A stretch of DNA of 64,000 nucleotides from assembly GCA_015066045.1 (NCBI GenBank), contig SVPD01000001.1:62001-126000 (forward strand), in the 5' to 3' direction. The translations under genes were made by a program, and so were the position numbers. The notes under the pieces are model-generated. The model had not been told where the DNA came from, searched no databases, and worked only from the letters and a program-made list of their open reading frames with translations. This stretch comes from Oscillospiraceae bacterium. GTDB lineage: Bacteria; Bacillota; Clostridia; Oscillospirales; Acutalibacteraceae. The first letter of the stretch is position 1, and every line of letters starts with the position of its first letter. This document shows positions 47,446 to 56,377 of this stretch, in pieces.

Positions 47446-49701
47446 ATGGCACGAAAAAAGATAACAAAAAAACAGGATGACGGTGATCTTCTCAAAAACA
47501 CTCACATAGCTAATGCGGGTGAAATGATAGAGCAGCATATCACCGACACGCTTGAAATAAACTATATGCCCTACGCTATGAGTGTTATTCTTTCCCGAGC
47601 GATTCCTGAAATCGACGGCTTTAAGCCTTCTCACAGAAAGCTTTTATACACCATGTATAAAATGGGGCTTCTCACAGGCGGCAGAACAAAGTCTGCAAAT
47701 ATCGTCGGTCAGACTATGAGACTTAATCCTCACGGTGATGCTGCTATTTACGAAACTATGGTACGTCTTTCGAGAGGTAACGAAGCGCTTCTTAATCCCT
47801 TCGTAGACTCTAAAGGCAACTTCGGTAAGGCGTATTCCCGTGATATGCATTATGCTGCTGCCCGTTACACAGAGGCGAAGCTCGACGGAATATGTAACGA
47901 GCTTTTCCGTGAAATAGATAAGGACACCATAGATTTCGTCGATAACTATGACAGTACCATGAAGGAGCCTACGCTTCTTCCCGTAACCTTCCCGTCGATT
48001 TTAGCCAATACCAATCTCGGTATTGCCGTAGGTATGGCCTCATCCATCTGCTCCTTTAACCTTAAGGAGCTCTGCGAAACTACTATAGAGCTTATTAAAA
48101 ATCTCGACCATAACTGCATCGAGACTATGCCTGCTCCCGATTTCGTCGGTGGCGGTACCATCGTTTATAGCCGTGACGAGATGGAAGAGATTTACCGTAC
48201 GGGACGTGGCGGCATAAAGGTGCGTGCGAAGTATGTCTATGACAAAGAGTTCAACTGCATCGACATCAAGGAAATTCCTCCCACGACCACCGCAGAGGCT
48301 ATCATCGATAAAATCATCGAAAGAGTAAAGGCGGGCTCAGTAAAGGAAATCACCGATGTCCGTGATGAAACAGACAAAAACGGCCTCAAGATTACCATCG
48401 ACCTTAAGCGCGGAACCGATGCCGACAAGCTTATGCAGAAGCTTTATAAGCTCACTCCCTTGGAGGACTCCTTCTCCTGTAACTTCAATGTGCTTGTTGA
48501 CGGCTATCCGAGAGTTATGGGCGTCAAGGATATACTTATCGAATGGATACGCTTCAGAGGCAGATGCGTCAGAAGAAGGGTTATGTTTGACCTTAATAAG
48601 GCTGAAGCAAGATTGCATCTTCTCAGAGGCCTGGAAAAAATTCTCCTTGATATTGACAAGGCTATCGCCATCATCAGAAAAACCGAGGAAGAGGCCGAGG
48701 TCGTTCCGAATCTTATGATAGGCTTCGGAATCGATGAAATTCAGGCTGAATATGTAGCGGAAATCAAGCTTCGTCACCTTAACAGAGAGTATATTCTTAA
48801 GCGATTAAAGGATATCGAAAATCTCGAAGGCACCATAAAGGAAATGAAGGAGATTCTTGACTCCAAGGCAAAAATCAAAAAAATCATTATCGGTGAGCTT
48901 ACCGATGTAATCAAAAAATACAGTCAGGAAAGAAAGACAGACCTTTATTATGTGACCGATGAGGACAGCACGGAATATGTGGAGGAAATACCCGACTATG
49001 CCGTAAATCTTTTCCTTACCAGAGGCGGGTACTTCAAAAAAATTACTCCGCTTTCACTTCGTATGGGCGGTGAGCACAAATTCAAAGAAAACGATGAAAT
49101 TTTCCAGAGCTTTGAAACCACTAATAATAACGATCTGCTCTTCTTCACCGATAAGTGTCAGGTTTATAAGGCTAAGGTTTCCGATTTCGCCGACTCGAAG
49201 GCAAGCGTTCTGGGTGAGTATATTCCCTCGAAACTTGAAATGGAAGAGGGCGAAAATGTAATCTATATGGTTATTACCAATGACTATAAAGGCTATATGA
49301 TGTTCTTTTTCGATAACGGTAAAGCCGCAAAGGTTACTCTTTCATCCTATGCCACCAAAACAAACAGAAAGAAGCTTATTAAAGCCTACAGTGATAAATC
49401 ATCGCTGGCTGCTCTTATGTATCTTTCCGAGGATAAGGAGATAGTCCTCGAAACCACGGGCGGCAGATGTCTTCTTATCGATACCTCTGTCATTTCACCC
49501 AAGGCTATGAAGGATACACAGGGTGTAGGCTGCATTACACTCAAAAAAAATCAGAAGCTTTCACTTGTGCGTGACTATGTGCAGGGAGAGTTTGTGAAGC
49601 CTTCGAGATATAAGGCTAAAAATCTTCCCTCGGCAGGTGCCGTTATCAGTAACGAGGATGTTATGAAAAAGAACAATATGACATTTGAGGGATTTGAATA
49701 A
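47446..49701 (+). CDS. Type IIA topoisomerase DNA-cleavage subunit (GyrA/ParC-like)
   Basis: YAMSVILSRAIPEIDGFKPSHRKLLYTM, HPHGDAAIYETMVRLS, ARYTEAKL active-site Tyr. Confidence 0.9.
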   Translation: MARKKITKKQDDGDLLKNTHIANAGEMIEQHITDTLEINYMPYAMSVILSRAIPEIDGFKPSHRKLLYTMYKMGLLTGGRTKSANIVGQTMRLNPHGDAAIYETMVRLSRGNEALLNPFVDSKGNFGKAYSRDMHYAAARYTEAKLDGICNELFREIDKDTIDFVDNYDSTMKEPTLLPVTFPSILANTNLGIAVGMASSICSFNLKELCETTIELIKNLDHNCIETMPAPDFVGGGTIVYSRDEMEEIYRTGRGGIKVRAKYVYDKEFNCIDIKEIPPTTTAEAIIDKIIERVKAGSVKEITDVRDETDKNGLKITIDLKRGTDADKLMQKLYKLTPLEDSFSCNFNVLVDGYPRVMGVKDILIEWIRFRGRCVRRRVMFDLNKAEARLHLLRGLEKILLDIDKAIAIIRKTEEEAEVVPNLMIGFGIDEIQAEYVAEIKLRHLNREYILKRLKDIENLEGTIKEMKEILDSKAKIKKIIIGELTDVIKKYSQERKTDLYYVTDEDSTEYVEEIPDYAVNLFLTRGGYFKKITPLSLRMGGEHKFKENDEIFQSFETTNNNDLLFFTDKCQVYKAKVSDFADSKASVLGEYIPSKLEMEEGENVIYMVITNDYKGYMMFFFDNGKAAKVTLSSYATKTNRKKLIKAYSDKSSLAALMYLSEDKEIVLETTGGRCLLIDTSVISPKAMKDTQGVGCITLKKNQKLSLVRDYVQGEFVKPSRYKAKNLPSAGAVISNEDVMKKNNMTFEGFE

Positions 49702-49724
49702 TAAAAAGCTTAAAAGGGGCTTCC

Positions 49725-49862
49725 GCAGTAAGCGCAGGCCAAAAAGCAAAACAAAAACAGATGTGTTTAAGTTGCTTACGACTTATAAAACACATCTGTT
49801 TTAATTATTGTTATATGGTGTTGCATATAATAAATATTTGCTTTTTTGTCTGCGCTTACTGC
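49725..49862. repeat. Nested inverted repeat (outer 26 bp arms, inner 15 bp arms)
   Basis: Outer GCAGTAAGCGCAGGCCAAAAAGCAAA / TTTGCTTTTTTGTCTGCGCTTACTGC (24/26); inner AAAACAGATGTGTTT (49754-49768) / AAACACATCTGTTTT (49788-49802). Confidence 0.7.
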
Positions 49863-49895
49863 AACAACACCTTGTTAACATCTCTTTTTCTTTGT

Positions 49896-51371
49896 TTATT
49901 TAAGCGTTATGTCTATTATGTCATAATCGCTGAGCCTCGTGTTATAGCCCGAAGCGTAGGATCCGTCATAGCCTGCCGAGAGACTCGTGTAGTAGTTTCC
50001 GTAATATTGCAGTCCGTCTTTGTTATAAACACACAGTCGGAAGCCGGATTTCTCGATGGGCGCAGTGAAGTTTGATTCATCGAAATCATTGGTCACATAA
50101 AGATTTTCTCCGTCCCATTCCGCATCTACTACGGAGTTTTCGTAAATCTCCGTACCGATATAGCTTGTGTAATCCCTTCCTTCGGCTTTTATCTCAGCAT
50201 ATACAGGGGAAGTGAATTCCTTTTTCAATAATCCGTTTTTATCTGCGGTGAAAAGAGTAAAATATGCGTCTGCGTGCTCGTGATAAAGATTTACGACCAC
50301 CAAATCCTTAGCGACATAATTTAAACCGGCAAACTGATTTTCGAAGATGGAGACATTAATTCTCTGCATAACCTCATAATTTTCCGCATCTAAAACTGTC
50401 AGAAAGCAGTCCTTGCCTTCATCGGTAATCATATATATCTGCTTTCCGCTTTCACTTAGTTTAAGATGACTGATTTCGTGTTCATTATCTACAGGGAAAA
50501 TATTTGCGAGCTTATCACCGTGAAAAATTACCTTGTCACCGTTTTCCGAGTAAGAATAGGGGAGACAGTATATTCCGTAGCCGCCGGGGATTTCATCGGT
50601 GTCGATGCTTTTCCCGTTATAGGTTTTATTGCTGAAATATATAAGGCATCTGTCGTCGGTAATTACGCTTTCTCCGTATAAACTGTATTCATCATAGATA
50701 GGGCTTTCAGCTGACGAAGCGACAGAAGAGGAGCCTGACTGAAAAATGTCTCCGCTTTCGTTTACCGTAGCACTGATGGTTACCAGATGATTTTTCAGTA
50801 CGGGTATTCTCAGAAAGTCCTGAATCTGAGCGGCAAGCTGCTCTTCGGCGGTATTATTATAGCCTAAAGAGGAGTGCAGCCTGTATTTGTCACCGAAGTC
50901 TATTTCTAATGTTATGGGATAATAGTCGATGTAGTCAGATACATTAACAACCTTTTTTACCTCTTCATAGGGGGTAGCATCTGCGACCAGCCCTTTGAAG
51001 GCTTCTGCTAAATAGCCGTAATATTCCACTGTGCCGTCAGTGCCGCCACTCACAGTAAAATCACAGGAATAGCCGTATAGCTCGAAGCGGTTTGTCTGTT
51101 TGAAGCTGCGCTGAAATCCCTGTCTGCAGATATCGAAACCGGCCTCTACTTTATTTGCTGCTATGTCATAGCTTATATCCCATAGCAGATGTGAGTAATA
51201 ATTCACTTTAAAATTTATGTCAGCTTTGTCTGCGTATTTTCTGTCACCGTGAATGTAGCTTTCAGTTATTACTACTTTTTCCTTTTCACTGTTTACCGTA
51301 GCGAAAACACAGATATAAAGAGACAGAAAGAGAATGAAAACCGACATAAAAAACGCTAAGGTTTTTCGCAT
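49896..51371 (-). CDS. Hypothetical secreted/membrane-anchored protein, last gene of the gntR-ABC operon
   Basis: N-terminal hydrophobic segment; 3 bp from the ABC ATPase gene. Confidence 0.6.
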   Translation of the reverse strand: MRKTLAFFMSVFILFLSLYICVFATVNSEKEKVVITESYIHGDRKYADKADINFKVNYYSHLLWDISYDIAANKVEAGFDICRQGFQRSFKQTNRFELYGYSCDFTVSGGTDGTVEYYGYLAEAFKGLVADATPYEEVKKVVNVSDYIDYYPITLEIDFGDKYRLHSSLGYNNTAEEQLAAQIQDFLRIPVLKNHLVTISATVNESGDIFQSGSSSVASSAESPIYDEYSLYGESVITDDRCLIYFSNKTYNGKSIDTDEIPGGYGIYCLPYSYSENGDKVIFHGDKLANIFPVDNEHEISHLKLSESGKQIYMITDEGKDCFLTVLDAENYEVMQRINVSIFENQFAGLNYVAKDLVVVNLYHEHADAYFTLFTADKNGLLKKEFTSPVYAEIKAEGRDYTSYIGTEIYENSVVDAEWDGENLYVTNDFDESNFTAPIEKSGFRLCVYNKDGLQYYGNYYTSLSAGYDGSYASGYNTRLSDYDIIDITLK

Positions 51372-51373
51372 AC

Positions 51374-52108
51374 TTATTCCTCCTCACCGCTCAGCTTTTC
51401 TATTGCCTTGCTGACACGGTCACTGTGATAGTTGTATGTTGCTTTGATGTATTCTACGAGATTGCTTCCCTCATCCTGCAGCTCGATAGTGTTTTTGTCA
51501 CCGATAATCCTGCCTCTGTGAATGAGCACTGCTCTGCCGATGAAATCGGAAACCTCTTCGATAAGATGAGTGGAAAGAATGACGGTCTCATCGGGCTCGA
51601 GAATACCTGAAAGCACCTTATAGAAATCCTCACGGTTGAAAATATCGTTTCCCGCAAAGGGCTCATCCATAAGAATATAGTCTGCACCCTGAGACAGCGC
51701 CAGAATTACCTCGAACTGATTTTTCTGACCTGTGGAAAAATTTTTGGTTTTTTTGTTTTTATCGAGCTCGAAAAAGTCCATCAGAGCATCAAATCTTTTT
51801 TCCTTGAAGCTATCGAAGTGTGCTTTATAAAATTCCTTGTGGCCTTTAGCGTTCAGCTCGCAGAAAAATGAATGCTCACCGGTGGCAAAGGAGATGGCGG
51901 CGATATTTTTATTAGTTATCTTCTCTCCGTCCAGAGTAATTTCGCCACTGTATTTTATGAAGCCCAATATTGATTTCATAAGTGTGGTTTTACCTGCTCC
52001 GTTTTCACCGAAAAGGCCGACTATTTCACCTCTCGGAAAGGCTATGCTCACATCGTCGAGTGCGGCTTTTCCTGAGTATTTTTTAGTTAGATTTTTAATT
52101 TCAAGCAT
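51374..52108 (-). CDS. ABC transporter ATP-binding protein
   Basis: GLFGENGAGKTTLMKSI Walker A, FSTGQKNQFEVILALSQGADYILMDEPFAGND. Confidence 0.92.
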   Translation of the reverse strand: MLEIKNLTKKYSGKAALDDVSIAFPRGEIVGLFGENGAGKTTLMKSILGFIKYSGEITLDGEKITNKNIAAISFATGEHSFFCELNAKGHKEFYKAHFDSFKEKRFDALMDFFELDKNKKTKNFSTGQKNQFEVILALSQGADYILMDEPFAGNDIFNREDFYKVLSGILEPDETVILSTHLIEEVSDFIGRAVLIHRGRIIGDKNTIELQDEGSNLVEYIKATYNYHSDRVSKAIEKLSGEEE

Positions 52109-52649
52109 ATATTTTTCCTCCGTAAACAAGGTAATCCCAAAGCTTTTCCCACTGTGCAGGCAAAATCAAACCGTCGGGTGTTACCGTCATATAGTGTGCA
52201 TAAAAAAGCATAAGAAGTATGAATGATAAAAATATACAGGTTGTTATGGCTATAGCCGGTAAAGCTATGCACCTTACGTGCAGCTCGTATTTGTCGGGCA
52301 GCCTTTTCATCGTGTAAATACTTTTACTGTCTCTGTAGTGATAGCTGTAATTCATACCTATCATAGCCAGAAAGATAAAAATTGCTATCTTGAAAACATC
52401 AAATGTACCGTCAGCTATTATGCTGCAGAAATCAGGCATTGCGGCGCCCTCTAAAAGTATTTTTTTCCCGCCGTAGTCATGGAACAAATTATTGTAGGCG
52501 GTGTAGTAGGAAAGAAAATATAAAAGAGCGCGTACAACTGCTATGGAAATTACACTTGCTGAAATCCAGAGCTCTTTTTCGGGCTTGTAGCCGACAGGTA
52601 TGATTTTTCTGATTTTATCTGTCATAGGCCTGTTCCTCCTTTGAAACAC
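52101..52649 (-). CDS. Membrane protein, probable ABC permease component
   Basis: Several TM segments; overlaps neighbours in the operon. Confidence 0.65.
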   Translation of the reverse strand: MFQRRNRPMTDKIRKIIPVGYKPEKELWISASVISIAVVRALLYFLSYYTAYNNLFHDYGGKKILLEGAAMPDFCSIIADGTFDVFKIAIFIFLAMIGMNYSYHYRDSKSIYTMKRLPDKYELHVRCIALPAIAITTCIFLSFILLMLFYAHYMTVTPDGLILPAQWEKLWDYLVYGGKIYA

Positions 52650-53394
52650 GGACTGTCAGCACACCGAGTATAAAGCAGCTCGCTCCGACTATGAAAACAT
52701 CTGAGCTGAAGCCGGAAGTCCATGCTGCGGTAAAATTCAGTAAAATCAAGGGAAGAAGGATAAACGCCTCCAGAAAGAGTCTTTTTCTTCTGACGAAGTA
52801 GGGGATAAAGGCAGTAGAAAAGCTCATACCCAGTATAGCGAAAAATGTGCTGATATATTTGAAATAATCCTCTAAGGGAAGCACTGAATGAATAAGATCG
52901 CTTCTGTAGTGAGCGAGAAATATTATCTGATTGCTCACCGAGCCTTCGAAAGCATACGGATGATTCTCTGCAAAGGACGAATATATGCAGCACAGTGCAA
53001 ACATTATCAGTGCTTCTGAAATGAAGAAAAGAGAATAAGCAAAAACTCCGTAAGTGCCTTTGACAAGCATAGCCTTCTTTTCCGTGATATTGAGCCGTCT
53101 GAGCGTATAGTCCTCACGTGAAGCATATTTGCATCCGTTCAGAGACAGTATCACGGTTACGAGAATAAAGCATATAGCGAAAACTATCGTGATGCTATAA
53201 TTATTCTGCAGGATTTTTTCTATACCCGACAGAAAGGTCTCATCGGTAAACCAAGAGGGAATCAGTATATCACCCGAATTAAGTATATGAATAAACAAAG
53301 TGGTCTGCACTGCGCTCATAAGTAATATTACTGACATAATTCTGACGAAAGTGCTTTTGATCTGAAGGTAAAACACAGATAAATAATTTTTCAT
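52615..53394 (-). CDS. Membrane protein, probable ABC permease component
   Basis: About 6 hydrophobic segments; RBS GGAGG; next to gntR. Confidence 0.65.
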   Translation of the reverse strand: MKNYLSVFYLQIKSTFVRIMSVILLMSAVQTTLFIHILNSGDILIPSWFTDETFLSGIEKILQNNYSITIVFAICFILVTVILSLNGCKYASREDYTLRRLNITEKKAMLVKGTYGVFAYSLFFISEALIMFALCCIYSSFAENHPYAFEGSVSNQIIFLAHYRSDLIHSVLPLEDYFKYISTFFAILGMSFSTAFIPYFVRRKRLFLEAFILLPLILLNFTAAWTSGFSSDVFIVGASCFILGVLTVRVSKEEQAYDR

Positions 53395-53395
53395 T

Positions 53396-53773
53396 TTAAT
53401 CCTCCTCATTCCAGAATTTTTCGATTAGTGCGAAGGCCTCATCCTTGCTGATGCCCATTTGCTTAAGTGTGGTGACTACGCTTTTAGCATCGGTCTCCGT
53501 AAGCTCTGTTCTGATTTTTTCTCTCATTTTTTCATCGGCTACTATGAGGCTTTTAGCGCCGGAATGGGACTGTATGATTTTTTCATCCTCTAATATTTTG
53601 TAAGCCTTTTGTACAGTGTTAGGATTTACACCCAAAAGAGCAGAAAGCACTCTTCTGGAGGGTATTTCATCGTCGGTTACGGCCGTTCCTGCAGAAATTT
53701 CACGCTTTATGTACAGAACTATCTGCTGATAAATCGGTCCGTCTCCGGGTGTGAATCTTTCGAATGAAAGCAA
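53396..53773 (-). CDS. GntR family transcriptional regulator (YtrA-like)
   Basis: PIYQQIVLYIKREISAGTAVTDDEIPSRRVLSALLGVNPNTVQKAYKILEDEKII. Confidence 0.92.
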   Translation of the reverse strand: MLSFERFTPGDGPIYQQIVLYIKREISAGTAVTDDEIPSRRVLSALLGVNPNTVQKAYKILEDEKIIQSHSGAKSLIVADEKMREKIRTELTETDAKSVVTTLKQMGISKDEAFALIEKFWNEED

Positions 53774-53801
53774 AAGTAACCACCGCCTTTCTGAAAAAAG
53801 T

Positions 53802-53819
53802 GTATTAATCGATTAATAC
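53802..53819 (-). promoter_or_regulatory. Perfect palindrome, candidate GntR operator
   Basis: GTATTAATCGATTAATAC. Confidence 0.55.
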
Positions 53820-53826
53820 GGTTTAC

Positions 53827-53861
53827 AACTGTATTATATACGTAGTACAGTTTCTTGTCAA
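53827..53861 (-). promoter_or_regulatory. Promoter and overlapping inverted repeat of the gntR-ABC operon
   Basis: Minus strand TTGACA-17 nt-TATAAT; AACTGTA-N12-TACAGTT overlapping the -10. Confidence 0.7.
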
Positions 53862-53872
53862 TAGCTTTTTTA

Positions 53873-53913
53873 TAAAAAAATAAAACCTCTTTGTCTCTGC
53901 TGAAACAAAGAGG
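53873..53913 (-). terminator. Intrinsic terminator on minus strand (3' of murC or of a small RNA)
   Basis: CCTCTTTG-N12-CAAAGAGG followed on the minus strand by TTTTATTTTTTT. Confidence 0.8.
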
Positions 53914-54015
53914 TGAATCTATGATTGCGCAGGACTTTCTCCGCACAACCGACGGAGAAGCCACAAACGCAATCGACTTATCCGCTGATTATATTATGTG
54001 AAATGTCCTTTGGAT
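53876..54015 (-). ncRNA. Candidate structured small RNA or structured murC 3' UTR
   Basis: Stem GATTGCG/CGCAATC enclosing CTTCTCCG/CGGAGAAAG-type stem, then the terminator; TATAAT-like -10 near 54013. Confidence 0.35.
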
Positions 54016-54033
54016 TATATATGGAAAAATATG

Positions 54034-55404
54034 TTATTTGAGTCTTTTGACCATCATCTGAGCCGCCTTATAAATGTCACCGCAGCCGAGAGTGATGATG
54101 ATATCTCCGCTTTTAGCGTTGGCTAAAACATGGTCGCAAACCTCCTCGAAGGTATCGAACCACACACTGCCGGGGATTTTTTCTGCCAGATCTTTGGTGT
54201 AAATGCCTATGGTATTAACCTCTCTTGAACCCATAATTTCCGTCATAACGCATTTGTCTGGTATTTGCAGCACTCTGACGAAATCGTCGAAAAGGATAGA
54301 TGTTCTCGAGTAGGTGAAGGGCTGGAACACTGCCCAGACGGTGTTATAGCCCATTTTCATCACTGCCTCAAGAGTAACCTTAAGCTCGTTCGGATGGTGT
54401 GCATAGTCGTCGGCTACGGTTATGCCGTCTATTACGCCCAGAATTTCAAAGCGTCTTCCTGCGCCTGAAAATGCGGCTATTCCTTTTTCGCATTCCTCGG
54501 GAGTGCAGCCGGCATTAGCGGCAGCAGCGAAGGCAGCCAAAGAATTAAGTATATTATGCTCACCGGGGATATTCAGAATGAGATGAGCTATCTTACTGCC
54601 CTTGCTCATAACATCGAACTCGGCAAATGAGCCTCTGTTATATGTGATATTTGCAGGGTAGTAGTCGCTTTCGTCCGTTTTACCGAAGGTGATTTTCTTT
54701 CTGTCTACATTTTTTACTGCCTTAACGGTTTCGGGATCACTGTTATTATAAATAAGTGTCGTAGATGTAAGGGTAGCGAACTTTTCGAAGGATTTTATGA
54801 TGTTATCAAGATTTTTAAAATACTCGAGATGGTCCTCATCTACGTTCAAAATTACCGAAACGTCGGGAGACAGGTCGTGATAATGGTCGCAGTATTCGCA
54901 GGCCTCGCACACGAAGGTTTCGTTTTTACCTACTCTGGCGTGACTGTCGATAAGAGGAAGCCTTCCTCCGATAAGTGCCGACGGATCCTTGTCGGCCATG
55001 GTGAGAATCTGAGTAAGCATAGCGGTGACGGTGGTCTTTCCGTGAGTACCGCAAACGCTGATGCAGTTACTGTATTTACGTGTAATGGCACCGAAGATTT
55101 TACTTCTTTCAAAGCAGGGGATGCCGCTTTCCTTGGCAGCTACGAGCTCGGGGTTATCCTTGAGAATGGCGGCAGTGTAAATTATCATTTCGGCACCGAC
55201 TATGTTCTCTGCCTTCTGACCTAAAACCACATCGATGCCCATAGAACGCAGCTTTATAATGTTATCACCGGTATTATTGTCTGAGCCGGTAACGGTGTAG
55301 CCCCAGCTATGAAGTATTTCGGCTATGGGACACATACCCGAGCCGCCGATACCGATGAAATGTATTCTTTTTACTTCACTTAATAATTTATCTATTTCGT
55401 ACAT
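54034..55404 (-). CDS. murC: UDP-N-acetylmuramate--L-alanine ligase
   Basis: HFIGIGGSGMCPIAEIL, CGTHGKTTVTAML, DDYAHHPNE. Confidence 0.96.
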   Translation of the reverse strand: MYEIDKLLSEVKRIHFIGIGGSGMCPIAEILHSWGYTVTGSDNNTGDNIIKLRSMGIDVVLGQKAENIVGAEMIIYTAAILKDNPELVAAKESGIPCFERSKIFGAITRKYSNCISVCGTHGKTTVTAMLTQILTMADKDPSALIGGRLPLIDSHARVGKNETFVCEACEYCDHYHDLSPDVSVILNVDEDHLEYFKNLDNIIKSFEKFATLTSTTLIYNNSDPETVKAVKNVDRKKITFGKTDESDYYPANITYNRGSFAEFDVMSKGSKIAHLILNIPGEHNILNSLAAFAAAANAGCTPEECEKGIAAFSGAGRRFEILGVIDGITVADDYAHHPNELKVTLEAVMKMGYNTVWAVFQPFTYSRTSILFDDFVRVLQIPDKCVMTEIMGSREVNTIGIYTKDLAEKIPGSVWFDTFEEVCDHVLANAKSGDIIITLGCGDIYKAAQMMVKRLK

Positions 55405-55537
55405 TTTAAGCACCTCTTGTCATTATATCACCATATATTATATTGCATCAGTGAAAAATAGTAAACACTTTTAAGTAAATTAACACTAAAAAATTTTTTT
55501 CATATTATGGTGTATAAAAGTTATTTCGGAGGCAGCT

Positions 55538-56377
55538 ATGAATAATATCGTGATTATAGGCGGAGACAAACGGCAGAAAGAGCTTAAAAAGATATTATCG
55601 GATAAAGGCTACACCTGCAGATATATCGGTTCGGGCTACGATATAAAGGGAGAGTCTGTCGTAAGAAGCGGCGACACCGTGATTTTACCCGTGCCCGTAA
55701 GCAAGGACGGGGAAAGCATTTATAGCTCAGAGCGTAATTTGCTTTTAAGCATCAAAGAGACAGTAGATAATGCAGACTGCTCGAACCTTATTTTCGGGGG
55801 TAACATACCGAAGGTGCTTAAGGCTTATTTCGATGAAAAAAATATTCCTTATCTTGATTATCTCGGTTGTGAAGAATTGACTCTTTATAATGCTTATCTG
55901 ACGGGCTTAGGTGCAGTCAGATTACTGTATGAGAACACGGAAAGCGACATAAAAGGCAAAAAAACTCTCGTCACGGGCTTCGGCAGAGTGGCACGCTTCA
56001 CGGCACAGGCACTGCTGAAAGAGGACTGCGATGTTTATGTCTCAGCACGGAATTCTCTGCAGCTGACCGAAGCCGAATGCTACGGATTTAAAACTATTAA
56101 GCTTCGGGAAATCAGCTCGTTTCTGTATCTTTTCGATTATGTCTTCAATACTGTTCCGGAAAATATCTTTTCTTTTGAGGATATATGCCATATCAAGGGA
56201 AAATACTTCGAGCTGGCCTCATCGCCGTTCGGAGTAAAAAAGGAATATTTTACCGACAGAGAAGAAAGCTATGTTTCCGGCGGCTCCTTGCCCGGTAGAT
56301 ATCTTCCGTATTCGGCTGCTGAAAAATTAGCTCAAATAACTGTTGAACATATAAATATGAGAAATGGGGGAGATTGA
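55538..56377 (+). CDS. dpaA: Dipicolinate synthase subunit A
   Basis: Rossmann-type layout (TLVTGFGRVARFTAQAL); overlapping downstream dpaB. Confidence 0.85.
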   Translation: MNNIVIIGGDKRQKELKKILSDKGYTCRYIGSGYDIKGESVVRSGDTVILPVPVSKDGESIYSSERNLLLSIKETVDNADCSNLIFGGNIPKVLKAYFDEKNIPYLDYLGCEELTLYNAYLTGLGAVRLLYENTESDIKGKKTLVTGFGRVARFTAQALLKEDCDVYVSARNSLQLTEAECYGFKTIKLREISSFLYLFDYVFNTVPENIFSFEDICHIKGKYFELASSPFGVKKEYFTDREESYVSGGSLPGRYLPYSAAEKLAQITVEHINMRNGGD

